Assembly (NCBI RefSeq): GCF_017948455.1
Contig: NZ_JAFFSU010000004.1
Location: forward strand, 248,001 to 312,000
DNA length: 64,000 bases
From: Streptomyces sp. GESEQ-4
Lineage (GTDB): Bacteria > Actinomycetota > Actinomycetes > Streptomycetales > Streptomycetaceae
Direction of reading: 5' to 3'
The notes beneath the pieces are model-generated. The model had not been told where the DNA came from, did no database searches, and saw only the letters and a program-made list of their open reading frames with translations. The position numbers were made by a program, and so were the translations under genes. The number at the start of each line of letters is the position of its first letter. Position 1 is the stretch's first letter. This document shows, in pieces, positions 7,314 through 16,425 of this stretch.

Positions 7314-8345
7314 CTACGCCGTCAGCCAGTCGTCGATGCCCGACAGCAGCTTGCGCCGCACATCCTCCGGCGCCGCGGACGCCCGTACCGACTGGCGGGC
7401 CAGCTCCGCCAACTCGGCGTCCGTGAAGGCGTGGTGGCGGCGGGCCAGCTCGTACTGGGCGGCCAGCCGGGAGCCGAAGAGCAGCGGGTCGTCGGCGCCC
7501 AGCGCCATCGGGACGCCCGCCTCGAACAGCGTCCGCAGCGGGATGTCCTCCGGTTCCTCGTAGACACCGAGGGCCACATTCGACGCCGGGCACACCTCGC
7601 AGGTGATCCCCCGGTCGGCGAGCCGCTTCAGCAGCCGCGGGTCCTCCGCCGCCCGTACGCCGTGCCCGATCCGGTTCGCGTGCAGGTCGTCCAGGCAGTC
7701 CCGCACCGACGCCGGGCCGGTCAGCTCACCGCCGTGCGGAGCCGACAGCAGGCCGCCCTCGCGCGCGATGTGGAACGCGCGGTCGAAGTCCCGCGCCATG
7801 CCCCGCCGTTCGTCGTTCGACAACCCGAAGCCGACCACACCCCGGTCCGCGTACCGCACCGCCAGCCGGGCCAGCGTGCGGGCGTCCAGCGGATGCTTCA
7901 TCCGGTTCGCGGCGACCAGCACCCGCATCCCGAGCCCGGTCTCCCGCATCGCCGAGTCGACCGCGTCCAGGATGACCTCCAGCGCCGGGATCAGACCGCC
8001 CAGCCGAGGGGCGTACGACGTCGGGTCGACCTGGATCTCCAGCCACCCCGAGCCGTCCTTGATGTCCTCCTCCGCGGCCTCCCGCACCAGCCGCTGGATG
8101 TCCTCGGGCTCCCGCAGACACGAGCGCGCCGAGTCGTACAGCCGCTGGAAGCGGAACCAGCCCCGCTCGTCCGTAGCCCGCAGTCTCGGCGGCTCCCCGC
8201 CCGTCAGCGCATCGGTCAGCGCCTCGGGCAGCCGCACGCCGTACTTGTCGGCCAGCTCCAGCAGGGTGGTGGGCCGCATCGAGCCGGTGAAGTGCAGGTG
8301 CAGATGGGCTTTCGGCAGCTCAGAGACATCACGTACACGCTCCAT
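7314..8345 (-). CDS. add: Adenosine deaminase family amidohydrolase
   Basis: 343-residue zinc amidohydrolase of the adenosine deaminase family, which hydrolyses the 6-amino group of adenosine or a related compound (purine salvage, cytosol). Metal ligands are visible as HLH in KAHLHLHFTGS (His16, His18), the His of PHGGEL and the Asp of GADDP; the catalytic Glu is in PHGGEL and the catalytic His in RIGHG. The residue corresponding to mouse ADA Asp19, which contacts the ribose 5'-hydroxyl, is Thr20 here, so a substrate other than adenosine is possible. Length matches the family. It lies downstream of the aminotransferase gene, separated by a palindromic terminator. Confidence 0.9.
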   Translation of the reverse strand: MERVRDVSELPKAHLHLHFTGSMRPTTLLELADKYGVRLPEALTDALTGGEPPRLRATDERGWFRFQRLYDSARSCLREPEDIQRLVREAAEEDIKDGSGWLEIQVDPTSYAPRLGGLIPALEVILDAVDSAMRETGLGMRVLVAANRMKHPLDARTLARLAVRYADRGVVGFGLSNDERRGMARDFDRAFHIAREGGLLSAPHGGELTGPASVRDCLDDLHANRIGHGVRAAEDPRLLKRLADRGITCEVCPASNVALGVYEEPEDIPLRTLFEAGVPMALGADDPLLFGSRLAAQYELARRHHAFTDAELAELARQSVRASAAPEDVRRKLLSGIDDWLTA

Positions 8346-8420
8346 CCCAGGATCCTGCCGTACGTTCCCGCCCTCCCGGTAGCGCTTTCCCCGTTAGTGG
8401 TCTTGCTCGCACAAACGAAT

Positions 8421-8450
8421 GGGGCACATACCGACATCGGTATGTGCCCC
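8421..8450 (-). terminator. Long perfect palindrome after the aminotransferase gene
   Basis: Arms GGGGCACATACCGA and TCGGTATGTGCCCC (14 bp, perfect) flank a 2-nt centre, 17 bp past the aminotransferase stop and 76 bp before the deaminase start. No U-tract follows in either direction, so it would be an I-shaped (U-less) terminator as is common in actinomycetes, or an operator. Confidence 0.65.
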
Positions 8451-8467
8451 AGGCCGGAGAGGAACCG

Positions 8468-9694
8468 TCAGTCGCGGGCCTCCGCCAGCAGCTTCTGGAT
8501 CCGCGAGACACCCTCGACGAGATCCTCGTCACCCAGGGCGTACGACAGCCGCAGATAGCCCGGAGTGCCGAAGGCCTCGCCGGGTACGACCGCCACCTCG
8601 GCCTCCTCCAGGATCAGCGCGGCCAGCTCGACCGAGTCCTGCGGGCGCTTGCCGCGGATCTCCTTGCCGAGCAGGCCCTTCACCGACGGGTACGCGTAGA
8701 AGGCGCCCTCCGGCTCCGGGCACACCACGCCGTCGATCTCGTTGAGCATCCGCACGATCGTCCTGCGGCGCCGGTCGAAGGCCTCGCGCATCTTCGCGAC
8801 CGCGTCCAGGTCGCCGGAGACCGCGGCCAGCGCCGCCACCTGGGCGACGTTCGACACGTTCGACGTGGCGTGCGACTGGAGGTTCGTCGCCGCCTTCACC
8901 ACGTCCTTCGGGCCGATGATCCAGCCCACCCGCCAGCCCGTCATGGCGTACGTCTTGGCCACCCCGTTGACCACGATGCACTTGTCACGCAGCTCGGGCA
9001 GCAGCGCGGGCAGCGACACGGACGCGGCGTCGCCGTACACCAGGTGCTCGTAGATCTCGTCCGTCAGCACCCACAGGCCGTGCTCCGCGGCCCAGCGGCC
9101 GATCGCCTCGGTGTCCTGCTCGCTGTAGACCGCGCCGGTCGGGTTCGACGGGGAGACGAAGAGGACGACCTTCGTCTTCTCCGTGCGCGCCGCCTCCAAC
9201 TGCTCCACGCTCACCCGGTAGCCGGTCGTCTCGTCCGCGACGACGTCCACCGGCACACCGCCGGCCAGCCGGATCGACTCCGGGTACGTCGTCCAGTACG
9301 GCGCCGGGACGATGACCTCGTCGCCCGGGTCGAGGATCGCGGCGAAGGCCTCGTAGATCGCCTGCTTGCCGCCGTTGGTGACGAGGATCTGCGACGGGTC
9401 GACCTCGTAACCGGAGTCGCGCAGCGTCTTCGCGGCGATCGCGGCCTTCAGCTCGGGGAGGCCACCCGCGGGCGTGTAGCGGTGGTACTTCGGGTTCTTG
9501 CAGGCCTCGATCGCGGCCTCGACGATGTAGTCCGGGGTCGGGAAGTCGGGCTCACCCGCGCCGAAGCCGATCACCGGACGCCCGGCGGCCTTGAGGGCCT
9601 TGGCCTTGGCGTCCACAGCGAGGGTGGCGGACTCGGAGATCGCGCCGACTCGGGCGGAGACCCGGCGCTCGGTGGGAGGGGTTGCAGGGCTCAT
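8468..9694 (-). CDS. aspC: Pyridoxal-phosphate-dependent class I aminotransferase (aspartate aminotransferase type)
   Basis: 408-residue fold-type I aminotransferase, probably aspartate:2-oxoglutarate transaminase (cytosol, amino-acid metabolism). The PLP lysine is Lys247 in [24 protein letters not shown] (residues 181-190) and [11 protein letters not shown] (211-221) carry the conserved Asn and the Asp/Tyr that contact PLP. The C-terminal [16 protein letters not shown] contains the Arg that binds the substrate alpha-carboxylate. The ATG opening [11 protein letters not shown] was chosen because the shared family sequence starts there; an in-frame ATG further upstream would add 27 unrelated residues. 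It is divergent from tRNA-Trp. Confidence 0.93.
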   Translation of the reverse strand: MSPATPPTERRVSARVGAISESATLAVDAKAKALKAAGRPVIGFGAGEPDFPTPDYIVEAAIEACKNPKYHRYTPAGGLPELKAAIAAKTLRDSGYEVDPSQILVTNGGKQAIYEAFAAILDPGDEVIVPAPYWTTYPESIRLAGGVPVDVVADETTGYRVSVEQLEAARTEKTKVVLFVSPSNPTGAVYSEQDTEAIGRWAAEHGLWVLTDEIYEHLVYGDAASVSLPALLPELRDKCIVVNGVAKTYAMTGWRVGWIIGPKDVVKAATNLQSHATSNVSNVAQVAALAAVSGDLDAVAKMREAFDRRRRTIVRMLNEIDGVVCPEPEGAFYAYPSVKGLLGKEIRGKRPQDSVELAALILEEAEVAVVPGEAFGTPGYLRLSYALGDEDLVEGVSRIQKLLAEARD

Positions 9695-9851
9695 GGGCCC
9701 CATCGTTTCAGACCGGAAACCTGCCCGGCACGCGGGTTTCACGGACTGAACAACACCGGGCCGATCGCTGAACAAGCGTCCGGAACCGGCCCGCGGCCAG
9801 GGTGATCTTCGGCCACACCGTCACCGACAAAGCCCCTACGGGCACTTTCTG

Positions 9852-9881
9852 TTCGACGCCCGGCCGCAGAACACGTACACT
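9852..9881 (+). promoter_or_regulatory. Candidate promoter upstream of tRNA-Trp
   Basis: TTCGAC (9852-9857)-N18-TACACT (9876-9881). A second possible -10, TACGTT (9948-9953), lies closer to the tRNA but without a convincing -35. Confidence 0.45.
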
Positions 9882-9966
9882 CTCACCTCGTTGGCCTCAT
9901 ACAGGCCGCGCTCATCCGGTGCACACCGAGCATCCGGGCGGATGCGGTACGTTTGGGGAGAACCAA

Positions 9967-10039
9967 AGGGTCGTAGCTCAATTGGTAGAGCACTGGTCTC
10001 CAAAACCAGCGGTTGGGGGTTCAAGTCCCTCCGGCCCTG
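9967..10039 (+). tRNA. tRNA-Trp (anticodon CCA)
   Basis: Complete 73-nt cloverleaf: acceptor AGGGTCG / CGGCCCT with one G-T pair, D arm GCTC-AATTGGTA-GAGC, anticodon arm CTGGT-CTCCAAA-ACCAG giving anticodon CCA, T arm GGGGG-TTCAAGT-CCCTC, discriminator G, and no encoded CCA end. It sits directly upstream of secE, the usual actinobacterial position. Confidence 0.97.
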
Positions 10040-10150
10040 CTACACACACCTTCGCCAGGATGTGTGCGCGCATGTACGTACAAGCAGCATTGCGCCGTGC
10101 GGCTCAGACCGGGCGCGGCACGGCCACGACCCGGAATCAGGTGAGGACGA

Positions 10151-10432
10151 ATGACGGACGCCGTGGGCTCCATCGACACGCCTGATGCCCAGGACGAGAC
10201 GCCGAAGAAGCAGGGCCGCAAGGGCGGCAAGCGCGCAAAGAAGGGCCCGCTGAAGCGGCTCGCGCTCTTCTACCGCCAGATCGTCGCGGAACTTCGCAAG
10301 GTCGTCTGGCCCTCGCGCAACCAGCTGACGACGTACACGACAGTCGTGATCATCTTCGTCGTCATCATGATCGGCCTGGTGACTCTGATTGACTTCGGAC
10401 TCGACAAGGCCGCCAAGTACGTCTTCGGCTGA
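10151..10432 (+). CDS. secE: Preprotein translocase subunit SecE
   Basis: 93-residue single-span SecE, the clamp that stabilises SecY in the SecYEG translocon of the plasma membrane. A lysine-rich cytosolic N-terminus (residues 17-35) is followed by the conserved amphipathic [13 protein letters not shown] (47-59) and one transmembrane helix (about 62-82). It is the short Gram-positive form with one span instead of the three in E. coli. GGTGAGGA precedes the ATG. nusG follows 77 bp downstream, with a hairpin in the gap. Confidence 0.97.
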   Translation: MTDAVGSIDTPDAQDETPKKQGRKGGKRAKKGPLKRLALFYRQIVAELRKVVWPSRNQLTTYTTVVIIFVVIMIGLVTLIDFGLDKAAKYVFG

Positions 10433-10444
10433 GCCGAAAGCGAA

Positions 10445-10464
10445 GGGCGCCGTACCCGGCGCCC
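10445..10464 (+). terminator. Hairpin between secE and nusG
   Basis: 8-bp perfect stem GGGCGCCG / CGGCGCCC with loop TACC, not followed by a T-tract. It may limit read-through or stabilise the secE 3' end. Confidence 0.55.
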
Positions 10465-10509
10465 CTATTCGCGCGTTCCACCCCATGTATCCAGGAAGAA
10501 GCAGCCACC

Positions 10510-11355
10510 GTGTCTGACCCGAACGTGAACGACGCCATCGAGCCGGTCGAGTCCGTGGAAGACGAGCTCGAGATCGTCGAGGGTGCCGACGACGACCTGG
10601 ACGAGGTCGAGGCTGCCGACGCCGCCGAGGGTGAGCCCGCCGAGGAAACCGCCGTACACGTCGAGGACGAGCCGGCCGAGGCCGAGGCGGCTGAGGACGA
10701 GGCTGAGGCCACCGAGGAAGAGGAGCCGGCCGAGCCGGTCGACCCCGTCGCCGCCCTGCGCGAGGAACTGCGCACGCTTCCCGGTGAGTGGTACGTCATC
10801 CACACCTACGCCGGCTACGAGAACCGCGTGAAGACCAACCTGGAGCAGCGCGCCGTCTCGCTGAACGTCGAGGACTACATCTTCGCGGCCGAGGTGCCGC
10901 AGGAAGAGGTCGTCCAGATCAAGAACGGCGACCGCAAGACGATCAAGCAGAACAAGCTCCCGGGCTACGTCCTCGTCCGTATGGACCTGACGAACGAGTC
11001 CTGGGGCGTCGTCCGCAACACCCCCGGCGTCACCGGCTTCGTGGGCAACGCCTACGACCCGTACCCGCTGACCCTGGACGAGATCGTCAAGATGCTCGCC
11101 CCCGAGGCCGAGGAGAAGGCCGCCCGCGAGGCCGCCGAGGCCGAGGGCAAGCCCGCTCCGCAGCGCAAGGTCGAGGTCCAGGTGCTGGACTTCGAGGTCG
11201 GCGACTCGGTCACCGTCACCGACGGCCCGTTCGCCACGCTGCAGGCCACCATCAACGAGATCAACGCTGACTCGAAGAAGGTCAAGGGCCTCGTGGAGAT
11301 CTTCGGCCGGGAGACGCCGGTCGAGCTGTCCTTCGACCAGATCCAGAAGAACTAG
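10510..11355 (+). CDS. nusG: Transcription termination/antitermination factor NusG
   Basis: 281-residue NusG, which binds RNA polymerase and couples it to Rho or to the ribosome. Residues 1-78 are an acidic, glutamate/alanine-rich extension found in actinobacteria and probably disordered. The NGN domain follows from about 92 ([20 protein letters not shown], then [10 protein letters not shown]) and carries an acidic insertion near 198-220 ([20 protein letters not shown]). The KOW domain lies at about 230-280 ([19 protein letters not shown]). GTG start after AGGAAGAAG. An intrinsic terminator separates it from rplK. Confidence 0.98.
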   Translation: MSDPNVNDAIEPVESVEDELEIVEGADDDLDEVEAADAAEGEPAEETAVHVEDEPAEAEAAEDEAEATEEEEPAEPVDPVAALREELRTLPGEWYVIHTYAGYENRVKTNLEQRAVSLNVEDYIFAAEVPQEEVVQIKNGDRKTIKQNKLPGYVLVRMDLTNESWGVVRNTPGVTGFVGNAYDPYPLTLDEIVKMLAPEAEEKAAREAAEAEGKPAPQRKVEVQVLDFEVGDSVTVTDGPFATLQATINEINADSKKVKGLVEIFGRETPVELSFDQIQKN

Positions 11356-11381
11356 CACCTTCTGGACGTACGCCTTCCGAA

Positions 11382-11426
11382 CAGGTCAGACGGGCTGCTG
11401 AAGCCGGTCTGACCTGCTCGGTTTTT
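11382..11426 (+). terminator. Intrinsic terminator between nusG and rplK
   Basis: Stem AGGTCAGACGGGCT / AGCCGGTCTGACCT (one G-G mismatch) with a short loop, then GCTCGGTTTTT. Confidence 0.85.
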
Positions 11427-11452
11427 GGCCGCGCAGGGATACCCGTTATCGT
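11423..11452 (+). promoter_or_regulatory. Candidate rplK promoter
   Basis: TTTTGG (11423-11428)-N18-TATCGT (11447-11452); the -35 overlaps the T-tract of the preceding terminator. Weak match; supported mainly by the need for a promoter after the terminator. Confidence 0.3.
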
Positions 11453-11522
11453 TGTGCGGTATGCCTCCATCCGGATGATCGGGTGGCAGGCGATCACCTC
11501 TCACTAGGACCCGGAGAGAGCA

Positions 11523-11957
11523 ATGCCTCCCAAGAAGAAGAAGGTCACGGGGCTCATCAAGCTCCAGATCCAGGCCGGTGCGGCCAACCCGGCGCCGCCG
11601 GTCGGCCCCGCGCTGGGTCAGCACGGCGTCAACATCATGGAGTTCTGCAAGGCCTACAACGCCGCGACCGAGTCGCAGCGTGGCTGGGTCATCCCGGTGG
11701 AGATCACGGTCTACGAGGACCGCTCCTTCACCTTCGTGACCAAGACGCCGCCGGCCGCCAAGATGATCCTCAAGGCCGCGGGCGTGGAGAAGGGCTCCGG
11801 CGAGCCGCACAAGACCAAGGTCGCCAAGATCACCGAGGCGCAGGTCCGCGAGATCGCCACCACGAAGATGCCCGACCTCAACGCCAACGACATCGACGCC
11901 GCCGCGAAGATCATCGCCGGCACCGCCCGTTCCATGGGCATCACGGTCGAGGGCTGA
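11523..11957 (+). CDS. rplK: 50S ribosomal protein L11
   Basis: 144-residue L11, which binds the GTPase-associated centre of 23S rRNA and helps signal stringent-response RelA. The N-terminal domain contains [34 protein letters not shown] with the proline positions targeted by thiopeptide antibiotics intact. The C-terminal rRNA-binding domain begins near residue 70 ([13 protein letters not shown]). ATG after CCGGAGAGAG. rplA follows after 77 bp, and the two form the classic L11-L1 unit. Confidence 0.98.
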
Positions 11958-12034
11958 ACCCCAACCTCCAGCAGCAGAAGTGGCGGGGCCTGCTCGGCCC
12001 GGACCACGACTCCTAAGAATCCCCAGGAGCAGTA

Positions 12035-12760
12035 GTGAGCAAGCGCAGCAAGTCTCTCCGCGCTGCGGACGCCAAGATCGACCGGGAGAAGCTCTACGCC
12101 CCGCTCGAGGCCGTCCGTCTCGCCAAGGAGACCTCCACGACCAAGTTCGACGGCACCGTCGAGGTCGCCTTCCGTCTGGGTGTCGACCCGCGCAAGGCCG
12201 ACCAGATGGTCCGTGGCACCGTGAACCTTCCGCACGGCACCGGCAAGACCGCCCGGGTCCTGGTCTTCGCGACCGGCGACCGTGCCGAGGCCGCGCGTGC
12301 CGCGGGCGCCGACATCGTCGGCTCCGACGAGCTCATCGACGAGGTGACGAAGGGCCGTCTGGACTTCGACGCCGTCGTCGCCACCCCGGACCTCATGGGC
12401 AAGGTCGGCCGCCTCGGCCGGGTCCTCGGCCCGCGTGGTCTGATGCCGAACCCGAAGACCGGCACCGTGACCCCGGACGTGGCCAAGGCCGTGACCGAGA
12501 TCAAGGGCGGCAAGATCGAGTTCCGCGTCGACAAGCACTCGAACCTGCACTTCATCATCGGCAAGTCGTCCTTCGACGACACCAAGCTGGTGGAGAACTA
12601 CGGCGCCGCGCTGGAGGAGATCCTCCGTCTGAAGCCGTCCGCCGCCAAGGGTCGCTACATCAAGAAGGCCGCCATCACCACCACGATGGGCCCCGGCATC
12701 CCGGTCGACCCGAACCGCACCCGCAACCTCCTCGTCGAGGAGGACCCGGCAGCTGTCTGA
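12035..12760 (+). CDS. rplA: 50S ribosomal protein L1
   Basis: 241-residue L1, component of the mobile L1 stalk that guides deacylated tRNA out of the E site; in many bacteria it also represses its own operon. Signatures are [40 protein letters not shown] and the C-terminal [17 protein letters not shown] start after CAGGAGCA. Followed by a strong terminator, so the unit ends here and the two lipoprotein genes that follow are separate. Confidence 0.98.
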   Translation: MSKRSKSLRAADAKIDREKLYAPLEAVRLAKETSTTKFDGTVEVAFRLGVDPRKADQMVRGTVNLPHGTGKTARVLVFATGDRAEAARAAGADIVGSDELIDEVTKGRLDFDAVVATPDLMGKVGRLGRVLGPRGLMPNPKTGTVTPDVAKAVTEIKGGKIEFRVDKHSNLHFIIGKSSFDDTKLVENYGAALEEILRLKPSAAKGRYIKKAAITTTMGPGIPVDPNRTRNLLVEEDPAAV

Positions 12761-12795
12761 CCGGGCCGAGCCCCACAGGCTCGCTGACGTCCGGC

Positions 12796-12838
12796 GACGG
12801 GCCCCACACCTTCCGAGGTGCGGGGCCCGTCCCCTTTT
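12796..12838 (+). terminator. Intrinsic terminator after rplA
   Basis: 16-nt arms GACGGGCCCCACACCT / AGGTGCGGGGCCCGTC (one mismatch), loop TCCG, followed by CCCTTTT. Confidence 0.9.
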
Positions 12839-12890
12839 CGCGCTCCGCTGGGTTAGCGTGCGACCAGGGCAACGCACGGGGGTGGAACGC

Positions 12891-13736
12891 ATGCAGAGGA
12901 CTACGGCACACTGCCTGGCTCTCACGATCGCGCTGACGGCAGCGACCGGCTGCACCTCCTCCGACGGCCCCGACGAGGACGACCGGGAGCGCAGGCCGCC
13001 CCGCGCCCTCCTCGCCGCCCTGCGCACCGTGGAACGCTCCACCGACGGCGCCGACTCGGCCAAGGTGGAGTCCACCACCGTCATGGGCGGTGAACTGTCC
13101 CTCGAAGCCGACGGCGCCCTCGGCTGGGGCGACGGCCTCACCGGCACCCTCACCATCACCTACACCGGCGGCACCACGGCCGAGACCATGCGCGACCTCG
13201 GCGTCACATCGATGGAGGCCCGCTACCTCCCCGACGCCTACTACGCCCGGATGGGCGACACGTTCGCCGAGCAGACCGGCGGCAAGCACTGGATCCGCTA
13301 CGCCTACGACGATCTGGACGACCTCGGCGGCGGCGCGGCCGCGAACTTCGCGGACCAGATGCGCAGCGCCACCCCGAACCAGTCGGTGAAGCTTCTGCTC
13401 GCTTCCGGGGACGTACACAAGATCGGCGAGGAGCAGGTGCGCGGCAAGCACACCACGCACTACTCCGGCACGGTCTCCGTGGGCGACCTCGCCGACGCCG
13501 AGCTGAAGGAACTGCTGCGGCAGGCCGGCGTCACCACCCAGACCGTCGACATCTGGGTCGACGACCAGGACCTGCTGATCAAGAAGATCGAGCAGGGCCG
13601 GCTGGCGGCCGGCCACCTCACGCAGACCGCGTACTACAGCGACTACGGCGTGCGGGTCACCGCCGCCGAGCCGCCGGCCTCCGACACCGAGGACTTCAAG
13701 GAACTACTGAAGAAACAAGGCGGCAGCGCCTCCTGA
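12891..13736 (+). CDS. Putative lipoprotein, LppX/LolA-like fold (first of pair)
   Basis: 281-residue secreted lipoprotein. The signal peptide (residues 1-20, MQRTTAHCLALTIALTAATG) ends at a lipobox with Cys21 (TAATGC). The mature part shows the pattern of the actinobacterial LppX/LprG-type beta-half-barrel family: an early SAKVESTTVMGG strand, GKHWIRYAYDDL, the THYSGTVSVGDL strand and VDIWVDDQDLLIKKIE. Ligand unknown, possibly lipid. The ATG has GGGGGTGG 8 nt upstream; a GTG three codons earlier is possible. It shares architecture with the next gene (KTTHYKGT / WVDGED), a tandem duplication inside the ribosomal gene block. Confidence 0.85.
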   Translation: MQRTTAHCLALTIALTAATGCTSSDGPDEDDRERRPPRALLAALRTVERSTDGADSAKVESTTVMGGELSLEADGALGWGDGLTGTLTITYTGGTTAETMRDLGVTSMEARYLPDAYYARMGDTFAEQTGGKHWIRYAYDDLDDLGGGAAANFADQMRSATPNQSVKLLLASGDVHKIGEEQVRGKHTTHYSGTVSVGDLADAELKELLRQAGVTTQTVDIWVDDQDLLIKKIEQGRLAAGHLTQTAYYSDYGVRVTAAEPPASDTEDFKELLKKQGGSAS

Positions 13737-13823
13737 ACCTCAGGGAATTCAGCGGCCCCCTCAAGCCCGCTGGGATAGGCTCGCGAGGCTGTGAATCAGC
13801 CGTGTGTTCCTTGGGGGGAATCG

Positions 13824-14678
13824 ATGAAGACTGCTGTACGCCGTTCCGTGCGAGGCCGGGCGACGGGCGCCGGACTTGCCGCGCTGCTGCTCGCGGGGGG
13901 TGCCGTCGGCTGTGGCACCGAGCAGTCGCCGGAGATGACGCCGGTGGCCGCCGTGGCCAAGGCCGCCGAGAAGACGGAGAAGATCACTTCCCTGAGCTAT
14001 CGGATGCGCGGCGAGGTACCGAGCGACGGCCGGGTCGAGGCCGAGGCCGTGATGCGCATGGAGCCGACGGCGATGAGCATGAAGATACGGATGCCCGACG
14101 ACCCCGAGGTCAAGGGCGCCGTCGAGATGCGCATCGTCGGCAAGTCGCTGTACATCGGCGGTGAGGCGATGGCCGGGCAGATGGACGGCAAGAGCTGGAT
14201 GAAGATCGACGCCCCCAAGTCGGGTGGCGGCGAGCACCGGCTGGGCGCCGAGACGGCCGGTCTCGCCCAGGCCGAGCGGAACCCGGCCGCCGAATCCGCC
14301 TTCCTCACCGGCGCCGACGACGTCACCGAGGTCGGCACCGAGACGGTCGACGGGGTGAAGACCACGCACTACAAGGGCACGCTCACCCTCGACGACATGC
14401 GGGACAGCCTGAAGGACGAGGACAAGAAGACTCGCGAACGGCGCGAGAAGAGCCTCGAACAGTACGAGGACATGGGCGTCGACAAGCTCACCATGGACAT
14501 GTGGGTCGACGGTGAGGACCACACCAAGCAGTTCCGCATGCGCGGCGACGCCGACAAGGGCACGCTCGACATGACCGTCACCTTCTCCGACCTCAACGAG
14601 CCGGTCACCGTCCAGGCCCCGCCCGCCAAGGACACCATGGACTTCGGCGACATGATGAAGGAACTCGGGCAGGCCTGA
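13824..14678 (+). CDS. Putative lipoprotein, LppX/LolA-like fold (second of pair)
   Basis: 284-residue lipoprotein with a basic signal ([25 protein letters not shown]) and lipobox AVGC (Cys30). The mature region resembles LppX_LprAFG-type proteins: [39 protein letters not shown] and [19 protein letters not shown] charged helical insert (about residues 190-216, [20 protein letters not shown]) is absent from its neighbour. ATG with TTGGGGGGAA upstream. It ends 282 bp before rplJ. Anchored on the outer face of the membrane; role unknown. Confidence 0.85.
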   Translation: MKTAVRRSVRGRATGAGLAALLLAGGAVGCGTEQSPEMTPVAAVAKAAEKTEKITSLSYRMRGEVPSDGRVEAEAVMRMEPTAMSMKIRMPDDPEVKGAVEMRIVGKSLYIGGEAMAGQMDGKSWMKIDAPKSGGGEHRLGAETAGLAQAERNPAAESAFLTGADDVTEVGTETVDGVKTTHYKGTLTLDDMRDSLKDEDKKTRERREKSLEQYEDMGVDKLTMDMWVDGEDHTKQFRMRGDADKGTLDMTVTFSDLNEPVTVQAPPAKDTMDFGDMMKELGQA

Positions 14679-14695
14679 GCACCGTACGACCGGAT

Positions 14696-14725
14696 TTGCC
14701 TGACGGCGATCCGGTCGCGTACGCT
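14696..14725 (+). promoter_or_regulatory. Candidate rplJ-rplL promoter
   Basis: TTGCCT (14696-14701)-N18-TACGCT (14720-14725), about 235 nt before rplJ, leaving a long structured leader. Confidence 0.55.
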
Positions 14726-14734
14726 CCTACAGAA

Positions 14735-14950
14735 GCCAAAGACCGCTGGTCGTTGCTGTGCGCTCGCGAGAGGGTGCGGTGGCCGAAGGATCCGCTGAAT
14801 GGCGGACGACCCGCGCAGGTGAATGTGGATGTGCTCCTGGAGTGCCCATGTCTCATGGGAATTCCGGTTGAGCTACGCCCCGTGCGCCTGCGCCGGGGCG
14901 TTTCGTTTACCCCAGCCCCTTCCGAGCGGTCCTCAACACCCGGAAGGAGG
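14735..14950 (+). promoter_or_regulatory. rplJ leader with attenuator-like hairpin (L10-leader candidate)
   Basis: The untranslated leader holds a hairpin CGCCCCG (14876-14882) / CGGGGCG (14894-14900) with an inner GCG/CGC stem, immediately followed by TTTCGTTT, like an intrinsic attenuator. The position is that of the L10(L12)4-binding autoregulatory leader known in many bacteria. The Shine-Dalgarno GGAAGGAGG is at 14942-14950. Confidence 0.55.
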
Positions 14951-14960
14951 CCGACGCTCT

Positions 14961-15491
14961 ATGGCAAGGCCCGACAAGGCTGCCGCGGTAGCCGAGCTGA
15001 CGGAGCAGTTCCGCAGCTCGAACGCCGCCGTGCTGACCGAGTACCGGGGTCTCACCGTGGCGCAGCTCAAGACGCTGCGCCGTTCGCTCGGTGAGAACGC
15101 CCAGTACGCCGTGGTGAAGAACACGCTGACCAAGATTGCGGCCAACGAGGCCGGGATCACGACGCTCGACGACCTGTTCAACGGTCCGACGGCGGTCGCC
15201 TTCGTCACCGGTGACCCGGTGGTGTCGGCGAAGGGTCTTCGTGACTTCGCCAAGGACAACCCGAACCTCGTCATCAAGGGCGGTGTCCTTGACGGTAAGG
15301 CGCTGTCCGCCGACGAGATCAAGAAGCTTGCGGACCTCGAGTCCCGCGAGGTTCTGCTCGCCAAGCTGGCGGGCGCCATGAAGGGCAAGCAGACGCAGGC
15401 TGCTCAGGTCTTCCAGGCGCTTCCGTCGAAGCTCGTCCGCACCGTGGACGCGCTTCGCGCCAAGCAGGACGAGCAGGGCGGTGCCGAGTAA
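14961..15491 (+). CDS. rplJ: 50S ribosomal protein L10
   Basis: 176-residue L10, the base of the ribosomal stalk that carries L7/L12 dimers and, with them, recruits translational GTPases. Opening [36 protein letters not shown], then [12 protein letters not shown], are the rRNA-binding part; the C-terminal helix ([21 protein letters not shown]) binds L12. The ATG was chosen for its strong upstream GGAAGGAGG. rplL follows 125 bp later in the same unit. Confidence 0.98.
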   Translation: MARPDKAAAVAELTEQFRSSNAAVLTEYRGLTVAQLKTLRRSLGENAQYAVVKNTLTKIAANEAGITTLDDLFNGPTAVAFVTGDPVVSAKGLRDFAKDNPNLVIKGGVLDGKALSADEIKKLADLESREVLLAKLAGAMKGKQTQAAQVFQALPSKLVRTVDALRAKQDEQGGAE

Positions 15492-15616
15492 TTCGGCTCG
15501 CGAAATGACCGCCGCCTGAGGCTTTGCGCCTTGAGGCAACGGTCGTAGCGGGCCGAACGTACGCCCGCCAGACATGTACACACGGCACCAGCCGAATTAG
15601 TGGAAGGAAAGCCATC

Positions 15617-16000
15617 GTGGCTCTCACCCAGGACGAACTGCTCGCCGAGTTCGAGGGCATGACCCTCATCCAGCTCTCCGAGTTCGTGAAGGCGTTCGAG
15701 GAGAAGTTCGACGTCACCGCCGCCGCTGCGGTCGCCGTCGCCGGCCCCGCCGCTGCCGGCGGCGCCCCGGCCGAGGCCGAGGCCGAGCAGGACGAGTTCG
15801 ACGTCATCCTCACGGGTGCCGGCGAGAAGAAGATCCAGGTCATCAAGGTCGTGCGTGAGCTGACCTCCCTGGGCCTCAAGGAGGCCAAGGACCTCGTGGA
15901 CGGCGCCCCGAAGCCCGTCGTCGAGAAGGTCGCCAAGGAGGCCGCCGAGAAGGCTGCCGAGTCCCTCAAGGCCGCCGGCGCCTCCGTCGAGGTCAAGTAA
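15617..16000 (+). CDS. rplL: 50S ribosomal protein L7/L12
   Basis: 127-residue stalk protein that contacts EF-Tu, EF-G, IF2 and RF3. The N-terminal dimerisation helix ([29 protein letters not shown]) is joined by an alanine/glycine hinge (about residues 37-55) to the C-terminal factor-binding domain ([42 protein letters not shown]). GTG start after GGAAGGAAA. A 17-bp terminator hairpin follows. Confidence 0.98.
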   Translation: MALTQDELLAEFEGMTLIQLSEFVKAFEEKFDVTAAAAVAVAGPAAAGGAPAEAEAEQDEFDVILTGAGEKKIQVIKVVRELTSLGLKEAKDLVDGAPKPVVEKVAKEAAEKAAESLKAAGASVEVK

Positions 16001-16066
16001 CACCTCAATGGGTCCTCGAGGATCCGTTGCGAGCTGATACAGCCGTAGGGCTGTAACGCGAGCGCA

Positions 16067-16104
16067 CCGAAGAGCGATCATCCATCCGGGTGGTCGCTCT
16101 TCGG
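16067..16104 (+). terminator. Terminator hairpin after rplL
   Basis: Stem of about 17 bp beginning CCGAAGAGCGA and ending TCGCTCTTCGG, loop ATCC, only weakly T-rich afterwards. Confidence 0.8.
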
Positions 16105-16396
16105 CGTTCCCGGTGCCTGGTGGTGGCGGCCTTGCACGGGCGGATGCGCGGAGTAGGGTGATCTTCGTCGTGTCTCCGGGCACCTCCGAAGCCGGCCGCA
16201 AGTGACGATGGCAGCACCCGGTTTGGGCAAGGGGGGCCTTGACGAACCGCACGCAGCGCGCAATTCTCAGGACGCGTCGTCACAACGATCCGGATCCGAG
16301 GCATGGATCGACGGCGAAGAGGGAAGCATCGAAGTGCATTGAGGGCGTGGCTTGCAGCAGGGGTTGAGAACAACGAGGGTCTTCAAAAACCCGAAC
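16105..16396. other. Non-coding region before the rpoB promoter
   Basis: About 290 bp between the rplL terminator and the rpoB promoter. I see no open frame with family resemblance and no further strong hairpin. Confidence 0.5.
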
Positions 16397-16425
16397 TGGA
16401 CATCAGTGGGCCTTGTGGCTACACT
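16397..16425 (+). promoter_or_regulatory. rpoB promoter (principal sigma type)
   Basis: TGGACA (16397-16402)-N17-TACACT (16420-16425), a good match to the actinobacterial principal sigma consensus. It leaves a leader of about 175 nt before the rpoB TTG start. Confidence 0.75.
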
